From Elusimicrobia bacterium ADurb.Bin231 (lineage in GTDB: Bacteria; Elusimicrobiota; UBA8919; MWCF01), in contig MWCF01000016.1 in NCBI GenBank assembly GCA_002069855.1, positions 1-39,333 of the forward strand: a stretch of 39,333 nucleotides of DNA, read 5' to 3'. Made by a program: the position numbers and the translations under genes. The stretch's first letter is position 1. Every line of letters begins with the position of its first letter. Shown piece by piece: positions 25,750 to 33,281 of the stretch. The notes under the pieces were generated by a model. It saw nothing but the letters and a program-made list of their open reading frames with translations. It searched no databases and had not been told where the DNA came from.

Positions 25750-27117
25750 TTATTTCCCCTTCCCGCAGATATCAGGCATATATTTTTTTATCAGCATCCA
25801 CATTTCCTCGTCTGATATGCCTATGGTTCTTTCTGCCTCATACTGCATATCTATCCATTCCTTGATTTTCAGCAAACCCGGATCGCTTTTATCAACTTTA
25901 ACGTTCAGGTTGTGATTTATCCAGTAGATTATCCCGGCTATGCCGGAGCGGTCTGTTATTCCTATGGATACCGGTCTTTTCAAAATCTTATATGTGTCAA
26001 ATATATTGTATATTTCTTCGTCTTTGAGAAGGCCATCCGCATGAATTCCCGCTTTGGTTACATTGAAATTTTTCCCTACATACGGCTGTGTCTGCGGAAT
26101 CTGATAACCAATTTCCTTTTCAAAATATTCCGCCAATTCCGCTATTACAGTGGTATCCATGCCATTGGCGCTTCCCTTGAGAGCGATATATTCTATAACA
26201 AGGGCTTCTGTCGGCGTGTTGCCTGTTCTTTCTCCGATACCAAGTATTGAGGCGTTTGCCGCGGAACATCCGTAAAGCCATGCGCCTATGGAGTTTGTCA
26301 ATGCTCTGTAGAAATCATTGTGTCCGTGCCATTCCAGCCATTCCGAAGGCACTCCGGCGAACTTTGTCAATCCATACATAATGCCGTTTACCGAACGAGG
26401 CATTGACACGCCCGGATATGTTACCCCGAATCCGAGAGTATCGCATGCGCGAATCTTAACCGGTATGCCGGCTTCCTTGGAAAGTTTCATAAGTTCCTGC
26501 GCAAACGGCACGACAAATCCGTAAAAATCCGCGCGTGTGATGTCTTCAAAATGGCACCGCGGAATAATCTTTTCTTCCAATGCGGCACGGACTATGTCAA
26601 GATACATATCCATTGCCTGCCGCCTTGTTTTTTTTAGTTTAAGAAATATGTGATAATCTGAAACCGAAGTAAGTATTCCGGTTTCTTTAAGGTTGCTGCT
26701 TTTAACAAGTTTGAAATCATTTTTATTGGCGCGAATCCATCCTGTTATTTCCGGATAGCGGCACCCGAGTTCCTGGCATTTTGCCAATGCTTCCTTGTCC
26801 TTCTCTGAATAAAGGAAAAATTCCGATTGCCTTATGACGCCGTTGCACCCCGAAAGTCTGCTTAACATCTTATATATGTCAACAATTTGTTTGATAGTAT
26901 ACGGAGGACGCGATTGCTGTCCGTCCCGGAAAGTAGTGTCAGTAATCCATATCTCGTCTGCCGGAGACATCGGCATAATTCTCCAGTTGAAGGAAATTTT
27001 CGGCACTTCTCCGTAAGGAAAAATATCCCGGTATAAATTCGGTTCCTTTACATCCTGAAGTTCGTAGTGGTATTCTTCCTGTTCCAGGGTGTTGGTTTTT
27101 TTGTTGAATTTAAGCAT
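25750..27117 (-). CDS. HMGL/LeuA-family acyltransferase; possible Re-citrate synthase
   Basis: 455 residues. The family signature TDTTFRDGQQSRPPYT (60-75) and the metal/substrate segments LEWHGHNDFYRALTNSIGAW and GERTGNTPTEALV place it in the DRE-TIM metallolyase group (isopropylmalate, citramalate, homocitrate and Re-citrate synthases). It lacks the C-terminal regulatory LeuA dimer domain. The subgroup with the leader YHYELQDVKEPNLYRDIFPYGEVPKI is often annotated as 2-isopropylmalate synthase in anaerobes; my recollection is that biochemically tested relatives include Re-citrate synthases, but the window cannot settle the reaction. No leu or aksA partners are present. AGGAGGA precedes the ATG; proS follows by 6 bases. 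Confidence 0.85.
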   Translation of the reverse strand: MLKFNKKTNTLEQEEYHYELQDVKEPNLYRDIFPYGEVPKISFNWRIMPMSPADEIWITDTTFRDGQQSRPPYTIKQIVDIYKMLSRLSGCNGVIRQSEFFLYSEKDKEALAKCQELGCRYPEITGWIRANKNDFKLVKSSNLKETGILTSVSDYHIFLKLKKTRRQAMDMYLDIVRAALEEKIIPRCHFEDITRADFYGFVVPFAQELMKLSKEAGIPVKIRACDTLGFGVTYPGVSMPRSVNGIMYGLTKFAGVPSEWLEWHGHNDFYRALTNSIGAWLYGCSAANASILGIGERTGNTPTEALVIEYIALKGSANGMDTTVIAELAEYFEKEIGYQIPQTQPYVGKNFNVTKAGIHADGLLKDEEIYNIFDTYKILKRPVSIGITDRSGIAGIIYWINHNLNVKVDKSDPGLLKIKEWIDMQYEAERTIGISDEEMWMLIKKYMPDICGKGK

Positions 27118-27431
27118 AATGATTCCTCCTAAAAATTCAGAGATAGTTTAGTAAGCAGCAGTATATTTTTACTATTATATATATATTTCCAAAAATGGCA
27201 ATGAAAAAATTGCGTAAACTATGCCGGTATCTGCGATTCCTGTAAATGATGATTGTGAAATTGCATTAGTATAGATGCAATGCCGATGCGTAAAAGCAGG
27301 TTCTTTCTTAAATAATGAAAAGTTTTTGATTAAACCCTGCGGCAAAACCCTCTGGCGAAAACCTGCGCCCCTGCATATCGCAGAACTTCTCAAATAATAT
27401 TGGGTTCTAAAAATGGATGTTCTTAATGCTC
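27118..27431. other. Intergenic stretch upstream of the HMGL-family gene
   Basis: 314 bases between the dCTP-deaminase-like gene and the HMGL-family gene. It contains a small perfect stem (ATTGCAT at 27260-27266, ATGCAAT at 27275-27281, 8-base loop). AT-rich tracts around 27150-27195 could hold the promoter of the HMGL-proS pair (TATAAT-like hexamers), but no good -35 was found. A 72-codon minus-strand frame here looks non-coding. Confidence 0.35.
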
Positions 27432-27944
27432 TTATGGATGTGTTTGATTTTGGAATCTGCCTGAATATTTTGCCCTTCCGGATGTTCTTTGTATCACTAA
27501 CTGGCAGATTCTTGTTCCGGGAAATATTTCAAGCGGTATTGGTCCCATATTTGTGATTTCCAACACCTGTTTGTTGTTGATGCCCGGCTGTATCAATCCT
27601 GCTGTAACATGAACCATTAGACCGAGCCGCGCGAATCTCGACCTGCCTTCAAGCCACGCGCAAAGATTTTCGCAAAGATGTATTCTTTCTCTCGTGATGC
27701 CGTGAATTACGTCTCCTGATCTTATAATAAACGAATGTTGAATCTTAACAAGGCGGGTGATTGTTTCATAATTGCTTTCCTCGGTTACTTTATAAACTCC
27801 GTTGTATTTTTTGAAAACCCGGATTTCGTCTCCAAGATACAAATCAATAGATGCCGGACCCACCTGATTTTTATCAAACGGATCTATTTCTATATTTCCT
27901 ACTTTTATTTCCTCAAGAATTTCATCTCTCGTTAATATACCCAT
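27432..27944 (-). CDS. dcd: dCTP deaminase / dUTPase-superfamily protein
   Basis: 170 residues. The family core is visible: PASIDLYLGDEIRVFK (30-45), GRSRFARLGLMVHVTAG (100-116) and VLEITNMGPIPLEIFPGTRI (127-146). The catalytic Glu of dCTP deaminases corresponds to Glu129 and the Ser/Arg of GRSxxxRLG to Ser102/Arg106. The Arg of the E. coli AHRIDPG segment is replaced (AGLIQPG, Leu117), closer to archaeal or bifunctional forms (AGWID). It would supply dUMP/dUTP from dCTP for thymidylate synthesis. GGAGG precedes the ATG. The gene is divergent from sucC with overlapping promoters. Confidence 0.85.
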   Translation of the reverse strand: MGILTRDEILEEIKVGNIEIDPFDKNQVGPASIDLYLGDEIRVFKKYNGVYKVTEESNYETITRLVKIQHSFIIRSGDVIHGITRERIHLCENLCAWLEGRSRFARLGLMVHVTAGLIQPGINNKQVLEITNMGPIPLEIFPGTRICQLVIQRTSGRAKYSGRFQNQTHP

Positions 27945-27963
27945 CCATCCTCCGTTTCTGTTT

Positions 27964-27978
27964 AGAGCGTGTCTCGCT
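27964..27978. promoter_or_regulatory. Small hairpin in the dcd leader
   Basis: GAGCG-TGTCT-CGCTC, a perfect 5-base stem with a 5-base loop, in the predicted 5' leader of dcd about 20 bases before its start codon. It might affect translation; nothing more can be said. Confidence 0.3.
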
Positions 27979-27994
27979 CCGTAAAAGTTAATGA

Positions 27995-28022
27995 ATTATA
28001 CAAAATTAACTTGACAAATCAA
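27995..28022 (-). promoter_or_regulatory. Promoter of dcd (minus strand)
   Basis: On the minus strand: TTGATT (28022-28017), a 16-base spacer, TATAAT (28000-27995). Its -35 box directly abuts the -35 box of the opposing sucC promoter, so the two cannot be occupied at once. Confidence 0.55.
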
Positions 28023-28039
28023 GAAAAAAATTTTACAAT
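28011..28039 (+). promoter_or_regulatory. Promoter of the sucC operon, near-leaderless
   Basis: TTGACA (28011-28016), 17-base spacer, TACAAT (28034-28039). Only 9 bases separate the -10 box from the sucC ATG at 28049, so transcription should begin within a few bases of the start codon. No ribosome-binding site is present. A palindrome CTTGA-CAAA-TCAAG (28010-28023) covers the -35 boxes of both this promoter and the dcd promoter. Confidence 0.7.
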
Positions 28040-28048
28040 CAATTCATT

Positions 28049-29185
28049 ATGAGACTATATGAATACGAAGCAAAGGCGATATTTAAGAGGCAGGGAATAT
28101 CCGTGCCGGAAGGTTTTGTCACTGACGGTAAAGGATACGATAAACCGGATTTTAAAAAAGAATTTGTAGTAAAATCGCAGGTTCTTATAGGGGCGCGGGG
28201 CAAGGCAGGCGGAATAAAGTTCGCGAAAAATGATGAAGAGCTTAGAAACGCCGTATCGCTTCTTATCGGCAAGGATATCCGCGGATTGAAAGTAAAAAAA
28301 CTTCTTGTCGAGGAAAAACTGAATATAGAGAAGGAATTTTATGCCGGAGTTATTTTCAACAGGTCAAGCGGAAAAATAGTTGTTATATTTTCCACAAAAG
28401 GCGGCATGGAAATTGAAGAAGTGGCGAAAACAGACCCTTCCGCGATACTGAAAAAGGAAGTGGACATATCAGACGGTTTCAGTGAAAAAGAAGCGGAGGA
28501 TTTTGTATCCGGCGCGGGCATTTCTGATAAGCTTTTAAAACCCGTATCTCAAACGGTAAAAAAACTTTACGACACATTCGTTCTTTACGATGCGGAAATA
28601 GTTGAGATAAATCCTCTTGTTGTAACAAAACAATCCGAAGTGCTGGCATGCGATGCCAGAATGTCTATTTACGACGACGCTATTCCGAAACAGATGAAGA
28701 TAATACCTGAAATATTGAATAGAGAAGACGACACTCTTACCCCTCTTGAAAAGGAAGCGAGAACGCACGGACTCGGATACATAGAAATGGACGGTTCGGT
28801 GGGAGTTATAGGAAACGGAGCCGGGCTTAATCTTACAACATTGGATATGCTTCAGTATGTCGGTTTGAAGCCCGCTAATTTTCTTGAAGTAAGCGGAAGA
28901 ACCTACGACAGGGCGGAAGCAGGGTTGCGTATAATTCTAAAAAATCCAAATGTCAAAGTTGTGTTCGGAAATTTCTTCGGATGTATTTCCCGCTGCGATG
29001 TAATAGCGATAGGTCTCGCGGAAGCTGTTAAAAAAGGCGTTCTTCCAAAAGATATACCTATGGTAATAGCTATGCGCGGGAACGGCGGCGCCGAAGGAAG
29101 CGAGACTTTAAAAAATGCCGGCATAGAGGTTTTTGAAGACGATGAAACAGCGGTAAAAAGAATAACGGAGATATTAAAACAATGA
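28049..29185 (+). CDS. sucC: Succinyl-CoA synthetase beta-subunit-like (acyl-CoA ligase, NDP-forming)
   Basis: 378 residues, the usual SucC length, with an N-terminal ATP-grasp domain (LYEYEAKAIFKRQGISVPEG, QVLIGARGKAGGIKFAKNDE, FSTKGGMEIEEVAKTDP, VEINPLVVTK) and a C-terminal ligase/CoA domain. The canonical DVGGGA-type and FGGIxRCD segments are altered to LEVSGRTYDRAEAG and NFFGCISRCDVIA, so it is a divergent member and succinate is not certain; malate, citrate or other acids are possible. Gene symbol by family only. It overlaps sucD by 4 bases (ATGA). First gene of a five-gene unit with a near-leaderless promoter. Confidence 0.85.
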   Translation: MRLYEYEAKAIFKRQGISVPEGFVTDGKGYDKPDFKKEFVVKSQVLIGARGKAGGIKFAKNDEELRNAVSLLIGKDIRGLKVKKLLVEEKLNIEKEFYAGVIFNRSSGKIVVIFSTKGGMEIEEVAKTDPSAILKKEVDISDGFSEKEAEDFVSGAGISDKLLKPVSQTVKKLYDTFVLYDAEIVEINPLVVTKQSEVLACDARMSIYDDAIPKQMKIIPEILNREDDTLTPLEKEARTHGLGYIEMDGSVGVIGNGAGLNLTTLDMLQYVGLKPANFLEVSGRTYDRAEAGLRIILKNPNVKVVFGNFFGCISRCDVIAIGLAEAVKKGVLPKDIPMVIAMRGNGGAEGSETLKNAGIEVFEDDETAVKRITEILKQ

Positions 29186-30081
29186 GCATACTGGTTAATA
29201 AAAACACTAATGTAATTATTCAGGGGATCACCGGAAAAGAAGGACAGTATCATGCGAAATTGATGCTTGATTTCGGAACAAAAATCGTCGGCGGAGTTAC
29301 TCCGGGCAAGGGCGGACAGCAGATGCTCGGAGTGCCTGTTTTCAATTCCATAAGTGAACTGCTTTCCAAAATAAAAATAACCGGAGAAATAGCCACAGGT
29401 ATTTTTGTTCCGGTTAATGCGGCGCTTTCCGCTGTAAAGGAAGCTGCAGACAACGGAATAAAGACTGCTGTTTTGATAGCAGAGGGCATACCTTTGAGCG
29501 ATGTTTTAAGAATTAATTCCATAGCGAGAAAAAACAATATGACATTGATCGGTCCCAACACACCCGGTCTTCTTTCTTCAGACGGATGCAAAATAGGAAT
29601 ACTTGCCACGCAGTATATAAAACAGGGAAATATCGGAGTTATATCGCGAAGCGGCACTCTTACCGCTGAGATAACCCAGAATCTGCATAAGTACGGTTAT
29701 GGAGAAACATCAGTCATAGGCATAGGCGGAGATCCAGTGATAGGAACAGGATTTGCTAAATTAATAGCGAAGTTTTTTGACGATCCCATGACCGACGCAG
29801 TTGTTATGGTAGGAGAGGTCGGCGGCTCTCTGGAAGAAGAAGCTGCTGAATTCATAAAAACCGCGCCGAACAAGAAACCTGTAGTAGTTTTCATAGCAGG
29901 TCAAAATGTTCCTGAAGGAAAAAGATTCGGGCATGCCGGAGCCATAGTTCAAAACGGCGCAGGCACGGCAAAAGGCAAGATTGAAGCCTTAAAATCCGCT
30001 GGAGCCCGCATCGCCGGAATACCGTGGGAAATCGGAAAAATTTTAACTGAACTGAATATTTCCAAAAAGTTATATGATTAA
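29182..30081 (+). CDS. sucD: Succinyl-CoA synthetase alpha-subunit-like (acyl-CoA ligase)
   Basis: 299 residues. CoA-binding Rossmann fold with [20 protein letters not shown] (9-28) and [33 protein letters not shown] and [16 protein letters not shown]; the phosphohistidine His251 lies in [10 protein letters not shown]. It forms an alpha/beta pair with the overlapping sucC product and interconverts an acyl-CoA plus NDP and phosphate with the acid plus NTP. Overlaps the nitrilase-family gene by 8 bases. SucD-like features are better conserved than those of the beta subunit. Confidence 0.88.
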   Translation: MSILVNKNTNVIIQGITGKEGQYHAKLMLDFGTKIVGGVTPGKGGQQMLGVPVFNSISELLSKIKITGEIATGIFVPVNAALSAVKEAADNGIKTAVLIAEGIPLSDVLRINSIARKNNMTLIGPNTPGLLSSDGCKIGILATQYIKQGNIGVISRSGTLTAEITQNLHKYGYGETSVIGIGGDPVIGTGFAKLIAKFFDDPMTDAVVMVGEVGGSLEEEAAEFIKTAPNKKPVVVFIAGQNVPEGKRFGHAGAIVQNGAGTAKGKIEALKSAGARIAGIPWEIGKILTELNISKKLYD

Positions 30082-30892
30082 AAAAAAGGTTATCTGCGGA
30101 ATTCAGATTCAATCATATCCGTTTGACGTGGAAAAAAATACCAGTAAAATAACGGAATGGATAGAAACGGCTTCGAAGAAATTCAAACCTTCCTTAGTCG
30201 TATTTCCCGAATCTGTGACAACAGGTTTTACCCCCACAAAACCTTTAAAATCCTTTATTTCCGTATTGAAAAAAGAACTTCCCAAAACTCTTAAAGCAGT
30301 GTCTGAAACCGCAAAGAGATTCAATACAGCCGTTGTGTTGCCGACGTATGAACCTATAAACGACGGCATACTGGCGAATAACGCCATAGTAATTGATGAA
30401 AAAGGCAAAATCCGCGGCAGATACAGCAAGATGTTTCCTTTTCAAAAAGAAATATGGACGAAACCCGGCAGCAAAATGAAAACTTTCACGGCGGGAAAAA
30501 TTAAATTCGGCATAACAATTTGTTACGACGGCGATTTCCCGGCATTGTCCCAAAAGGCGGCTATGGACGGCGTAGAACTTGTTGTAAGGCCCAGCGCGCT
30601 GTTGAGAGATTTTAGCATTTGGAGAATGGTTAACAGAGCGCGCGCGTATGACAACCAGATATATTTTATGGGCGTAAACGCGTGCGGCCCCGACTCTTCC
30701 GGAAAATTATTTTTTGGACACAGTATGATAATAAATCCCTATGCCAGAGTAATATCCACGATAGGAATTAACGAGGGATTCATCCATTCCGATATAAAGC
30801 CGAAATCAGCGATAAAAGACCACAATGTAGTGAAGATAGATCATATCAAAGATATAAAAAAATTACATCCAATTAAACTTTCCGGCATCTAA
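30074..30892 (+). CDS. Carbon-nitrogen hydrolase (nitrilase/omega-amidase family)
   Basis: 272 residues with the apparent Glu-Lys-Cys triad: Glu46 (LVVFPESVT), Lys119 (GRYSKMFPF) and Cys150 (GITICYDGDFP), plus VELVVRPSALL and the common WRMVNRARAYDNQ segment. Such enzymes hydrolyse amides (aliphatic amides, omega-amides, N-carbamoyl compounds) to acid and ammonia in the cytoplasm. The 8-base overlap with sucD and the 4-base gap to the sigma-factor gene suggest a shared unit. A substrate amide whose acid could be activated by SucCD is a reasonable guess only. Confidence 0.88.
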   Translation: MIKKKVICGIQIQSYPFDVEKNTSKITEWIETASKKFKPSLVVFPESVTTGFTPTKPLKSFISVLKKELPKTLKAVSETAKRFNTAVVLPTYEPINDGILANNAIVIDEKGKIRGRYSKMFPFQKEIWTKPGSKMKTFTAGKIKFGITICYDGDFPALSQKAAMDGVELVVRPSALLRDFSIWRMVNRARAYDNQIYFMGVNACGPDSSGKLFFGHSMIINPYARVISTIGINEGFIHSDIKPKSAIKDHNVVKIDHIKDIKKLHPIKLSGI

Positions 30893-30896
30893 TATA

Positions 30897-31478
30897 ATGA
30901 AAGAATCAGAAAAAATACTTATTGAAAACGCTCAAAAGGGCGATACTGCCTCTTTTGAAAAACTTATAAAAAAACATGAAGTGAAGATTTACAATCTTCT
31001 GCTCGGAATGTTAGGCAATGTGCATGCTACTGAGGATTTGTTTCAGGAAACTTTTATTACAGCGTGGAAAAAGATTAAGAGTTTTCGCGGAGATTCAGAA
31101 CTGTCGACATGGCTTTATAGAATCGCGGTTAATACTGTTCTTATGAAAAAAAGAAAAAAGAAAAAGATAACGACAATTTCCATAGACGAACCTATTGAAT
31201 CTCACGGCAAAGAAATATCAAGGGATATTCAGGACGACTGGTCCAATAGTCCCCTTGCCACTCTTGAAAATAAAGAATTAAAGAAAAAAGTTTTTAATTC
31301 CATACAAAAGTTGCCGGACAAGTATCGCGCCGTGCTTGTGTTGAGAGATGTCGACGGTTTTTCCAATGATGAAGTTAAAAATATATTGAAGATTTCTTTG
31401 CCGTCTGTTAAATCCCGGCTGCATCGCGCGCGCATGTTTATGAGAAACAATTTATCTTCATATTTCAGGACAAGATAA
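30897..31478 (+). CDS. ECF-type RNA polymerase sigma factor
   Basis: 193 residues. Region 2 (about 20-85) has LIKKHEVKIYNLLLGMLGN, TEDLFQETFITAWKKIKSF and STWLYRIAVNTVLMKKRKKK. Region 4 (about 134-182) has LPDKYRAVLVLRDVDGFSND and SLPSVKSRLHRARMFMRNNL. Typical RpoE/SigW-like length and pattern. Its stop overlaps the next start by one base (TAATG), the usual arrangement with an anti-sigma gene. The sensed stress is unknown; Hsp20 follows in the same direction. Its recognition sequence cannot be derived from this window; no matching AAC-type -35 was found. Confidence 0.92.
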   Translation: MKESEKILIENAQKGDTASFEKLIKKHEVKIYNLLLGMLGNVHATEDLFQETFITAWKKIKSFRGDSELSTWLYRIAVNTVLMKKRKKKKITTISIDEPIESHGKEISRDIQDDWSNSPLATLENKELKKKVFNSIQKLPDKYRAVLVLRDVDGFSNDEVKNILKISLPSVKSRLHRARMFMRNNLSSYFRTR

Positions 31479-31780
31479 TGGAACAGGAAAAATTATTTAA
31501 ACTTATATCTGATTTTTTTGACGACGAACTTGATTTTGAATTCTTCGACGATTTTGAAGAAAATTTCGAAGACGAATTCAGCAGATGCTTTTTTAACACA
31601 TTCAGAAAAACCGTGGAATTGTGTCATCAGATATGCGAAAATGATCTGCCGGAAGATCTTCATGAAAAATTGATTATGCGTCTTGAACATCAACCTTCTC
31701 AAAAAAACAAACCCTCTCAACGGCTTGTCTGTAAAAAGGCAAAACGCCGCAAAAAAGTCAGAAACATTCCGATTGAATGA
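31478..31780 (+). CDS. Anti-sigma-like protein with degenerate zinc-binding motif
   Basis: 100 residues, start overlapping the sigma factor stop by one base. The order FKLISDFFDDELDFEFFDDFEENFEDEFSRC then FFNTFRKTVELCHQICENDLPEDLHEKLIMRL mimics the helical ZAS anti-sigma fold (acidic DGEL-like turn, helix, C-terminal helix with LRKTVxLC). The usual HxxxCxxC is not intact: only Cys37, Cys49, Cys53 and Cys85 are present, not in that spacing. No transmembrane helix, so it would be cytoplasmic. The C-terminus is strongly basic. Anti-sigma function is inferred from position and fold-like pattern. Confidence 0.65.
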   Translation: MEQEKLFKLISDFFDDELDFEFFDDFEENFEDEFSRCFFNTFRKTVELCHQICENDLPEDLHEKLIMRLEHQPSQKNKPSQRLVCKKAKRRKKVRNIPIE

Positions 31781-31905
31781 ATCTTTTCCGGCTGGATTAC
31801 ATCTAATCTTATGGGAAATGAAAAAACCGATCGGACAATTTCATTTATTCTTAAAGCCGGGCGTCGGCTGAAGAAAAAGAAAATCATATATAAGGAGGTA
31901 TAAAT

Positions 31906-32352
31906 ATGTCTGATTTAATTAAATTTGAACCTATGAAGGAATTGCTTGACATTAGAGATGCGTTTGACAAAATATTCGCAAGAGGACTTTCTGAGAAACG
32001 TCTTGATATAACAGACAGGATGAATTTTGCTCCGAAAATAGAGGTCTTGGACAAAAAGGATACTGTTGTTATAAAAGCGGAAGTACCCGGTATAAACAAG
32101 AAAGATCTTGACGTGAAAATAGATAATGGAAATCTTGTAATACGCGGAGAAACTCGCAAAGAAGACGAATCGCAGGAAAAGGGATATTATTACAGTGAAA
32201 GAAGCTACGGAAGCTTTTACCGTTCTATCTCTTTGCCGGACACTGTAGACGAAAAAGGCATCAAGGCGAAATACAAAGACGGTATTCTTGAGATTAATCT
32301 TCCGAAAACCAAAGAAGCAAAAGAAAAATCCAAACCCATTGAAGTTGAGTAA
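31906..32352 (+). CDS. Hsp20/alpha-crystallin small heat-shock protein
   Basis: 148 residues with an alpha-crystallin core (about 45-130): PKIEVLDKKDTVVIKAEVPG, GNLVIRGETRKEDE, the YGSFYRSISLPDTV segment and AKYKDGILEINLPK. A C-terminal IxV/IxI-type tail (PIEVE) can dock onto neighbouring subunits. ATP-independent holdase of the cytoplasm. Strong AAGGAGG site before the ATG. It lies 125 bases after the anti-sigma-like gene with no convincing promoter of its own, so read-through from the sigma-factor unit is possible; a bidirectional terminator follows. Confidence 0.95.
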   Translation: MSDLIKFEPMKELLDIRDAFDKIFARGLSEKRLDITDRMNFAPKIEVLDKKDTVVIKAEVPGINKKDLDVKIDNGNLVIRGETRKEDESQEKGYYYSERSYGSFYRSISLPDTVDEKGIKAKYKDGILEINLPKTKEAKEKSKPIEVE

Positions 32353-32370
32353 TATCCGACAGGTTAAAAT

Positions 32371-32406
32371 AAAAAAGGGCTCCGGAGATAATCGGAGTCC
32401 TTTTTT
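32371..32406. terminator. Bidirectional Rho-independent terminator
   Basis: A GC-rich 8-base stem (GGGCTCCG at 32377-32384 with CGGAGTCC at 32393-32400, one G-U) flanked by A6 (32371-32376) and T6 (32401-32406). It sits between the convergent hsp20 and uridine phosphorylase genes and carries a U-tract in both directions. Confidence 0.85.
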
Positions 32407-32440
32407 ATTGAATATTAAAAATCCTTATGAAACAATATCC

Positions 32441-33205
32441 TTATTTTTTTCTGCGGCTTTCAAGTATTTTGACAGCCTCTATAGCTACTTTTATTGCTTC
32501 TTCCACCCCCACCTTTTTGACTATGGGAGCATCTGAATATGTAAGTCCTATAATGGCAAGCACTTCTCCTGAATAAACCCGTTTTATAGACGAGACAACA
32601 AACAACGCGGCTGATTCCATTGAAGTTGCCAGTACATTGGATTTGTACCATGCTTTCCACATATGTTCGTTGTAATCCGCCAGAGGAAGATCCTTGTTCC
32701 CTTCCGTGTAAAAGGCATCTTTGCAGTGGGAAATACCCGCGTGACATTTTATTTTTAATTTTCTTGACGCCTCTACCAACGCTGAAGTTACTTCAAAATC
32801 TGCGACTGCCGGATATGATAAAGGAACATACTGCCGTGTGGTTCCCTCTTCTCTCACTGAAGCGGTTGAAATGACAACATCTCCAAGTCCTACCTGTTTT
32901 TGAAGAGAACCGGCTGTGCCTATCCGTATAAAAGTGTCTGCGCCTATTTTAATAAGTTCTTCCACCGCAATTGCTGTTGACGGACATCCTATACCTGTAG
33001 AAGTCGTTGATATTTTTATTTTTTTTCCGTCGTAACCTGTAACTGAACCCGTAAAAGTTCTGTATTCCCTGTTATAAGCCATTTCTTTCGAATCGTCAAA
33101 ATAACCCGCTATCTTCGGCGCTCTACCCGGATCTCCCGGCAAAAGAACATATCTTCCCACATCGCCCTTGCCCAATGCTATATGGTACTCTTTCTCTTTT
33201 TTCAT
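32441..33205 (-). CDS. udp: Uridine phosphorylase-like nucleoside phosphorylase
   Basis: 254 residues from the ATG at 33205, which has GGGAGGAAAT directly upstream; an extended frame to 33289 would overlap the neighbour and was rejected. Characteristic segments are YVLLPGDPGRAPKIA, STTSTGIGCPSTAIAVEEL, FIRIGTAGS, VVISTASVREEGTTRQYVPL and SYPAVADFEVTSALVEA, and TSMESAALF. These match Udp-type phosphorylases cleaving uridine with phosphate to uracil and ribose-1-phosphate; other NP-I nucleosides are possible. It is 76 bases after the cyclase-family gene on the same strand and ends at the bidirectional terminator. Confidence 0.88.
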   Translation of the reverse strand: MKKEKEYHIALGKGDVGRYVLLPGDPGRAPKIAGYFDDSKEMAYNREYRTFTGSVTGYDGKKIKISTTSTGIGCPSTAIAVEELIKIGADTFIRIGTAGSLQKQVGLGDVVISTASVREEGTTRQYVPLSYPAVADFEVTSALVEASRKLKIKCHAGISHCKDAFYTEGNKDLPLADYNEHMWKAWYKSNVLATSMESAALFVVSSIKRVYSGEVLAIIGLTYSDAPIVKKVGVEEAIKVAIEAVKILESRRKK

Positions 33206-33281
33206 ATTTCCTCCCGATATAAGATATTTCGTTTTTTTTGACTCAAATATATCCGTTTTTTGTGTTTTTGTTAAGAACGGT

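Noticed and set aside
31811-31903. Small 30-codon frame between the anti-sigma-like gene and hsp20
   Set aside because: No ribosome-binding site at its ATG, and it ends within the hsp20 ribosome-binding region; no support for coding.
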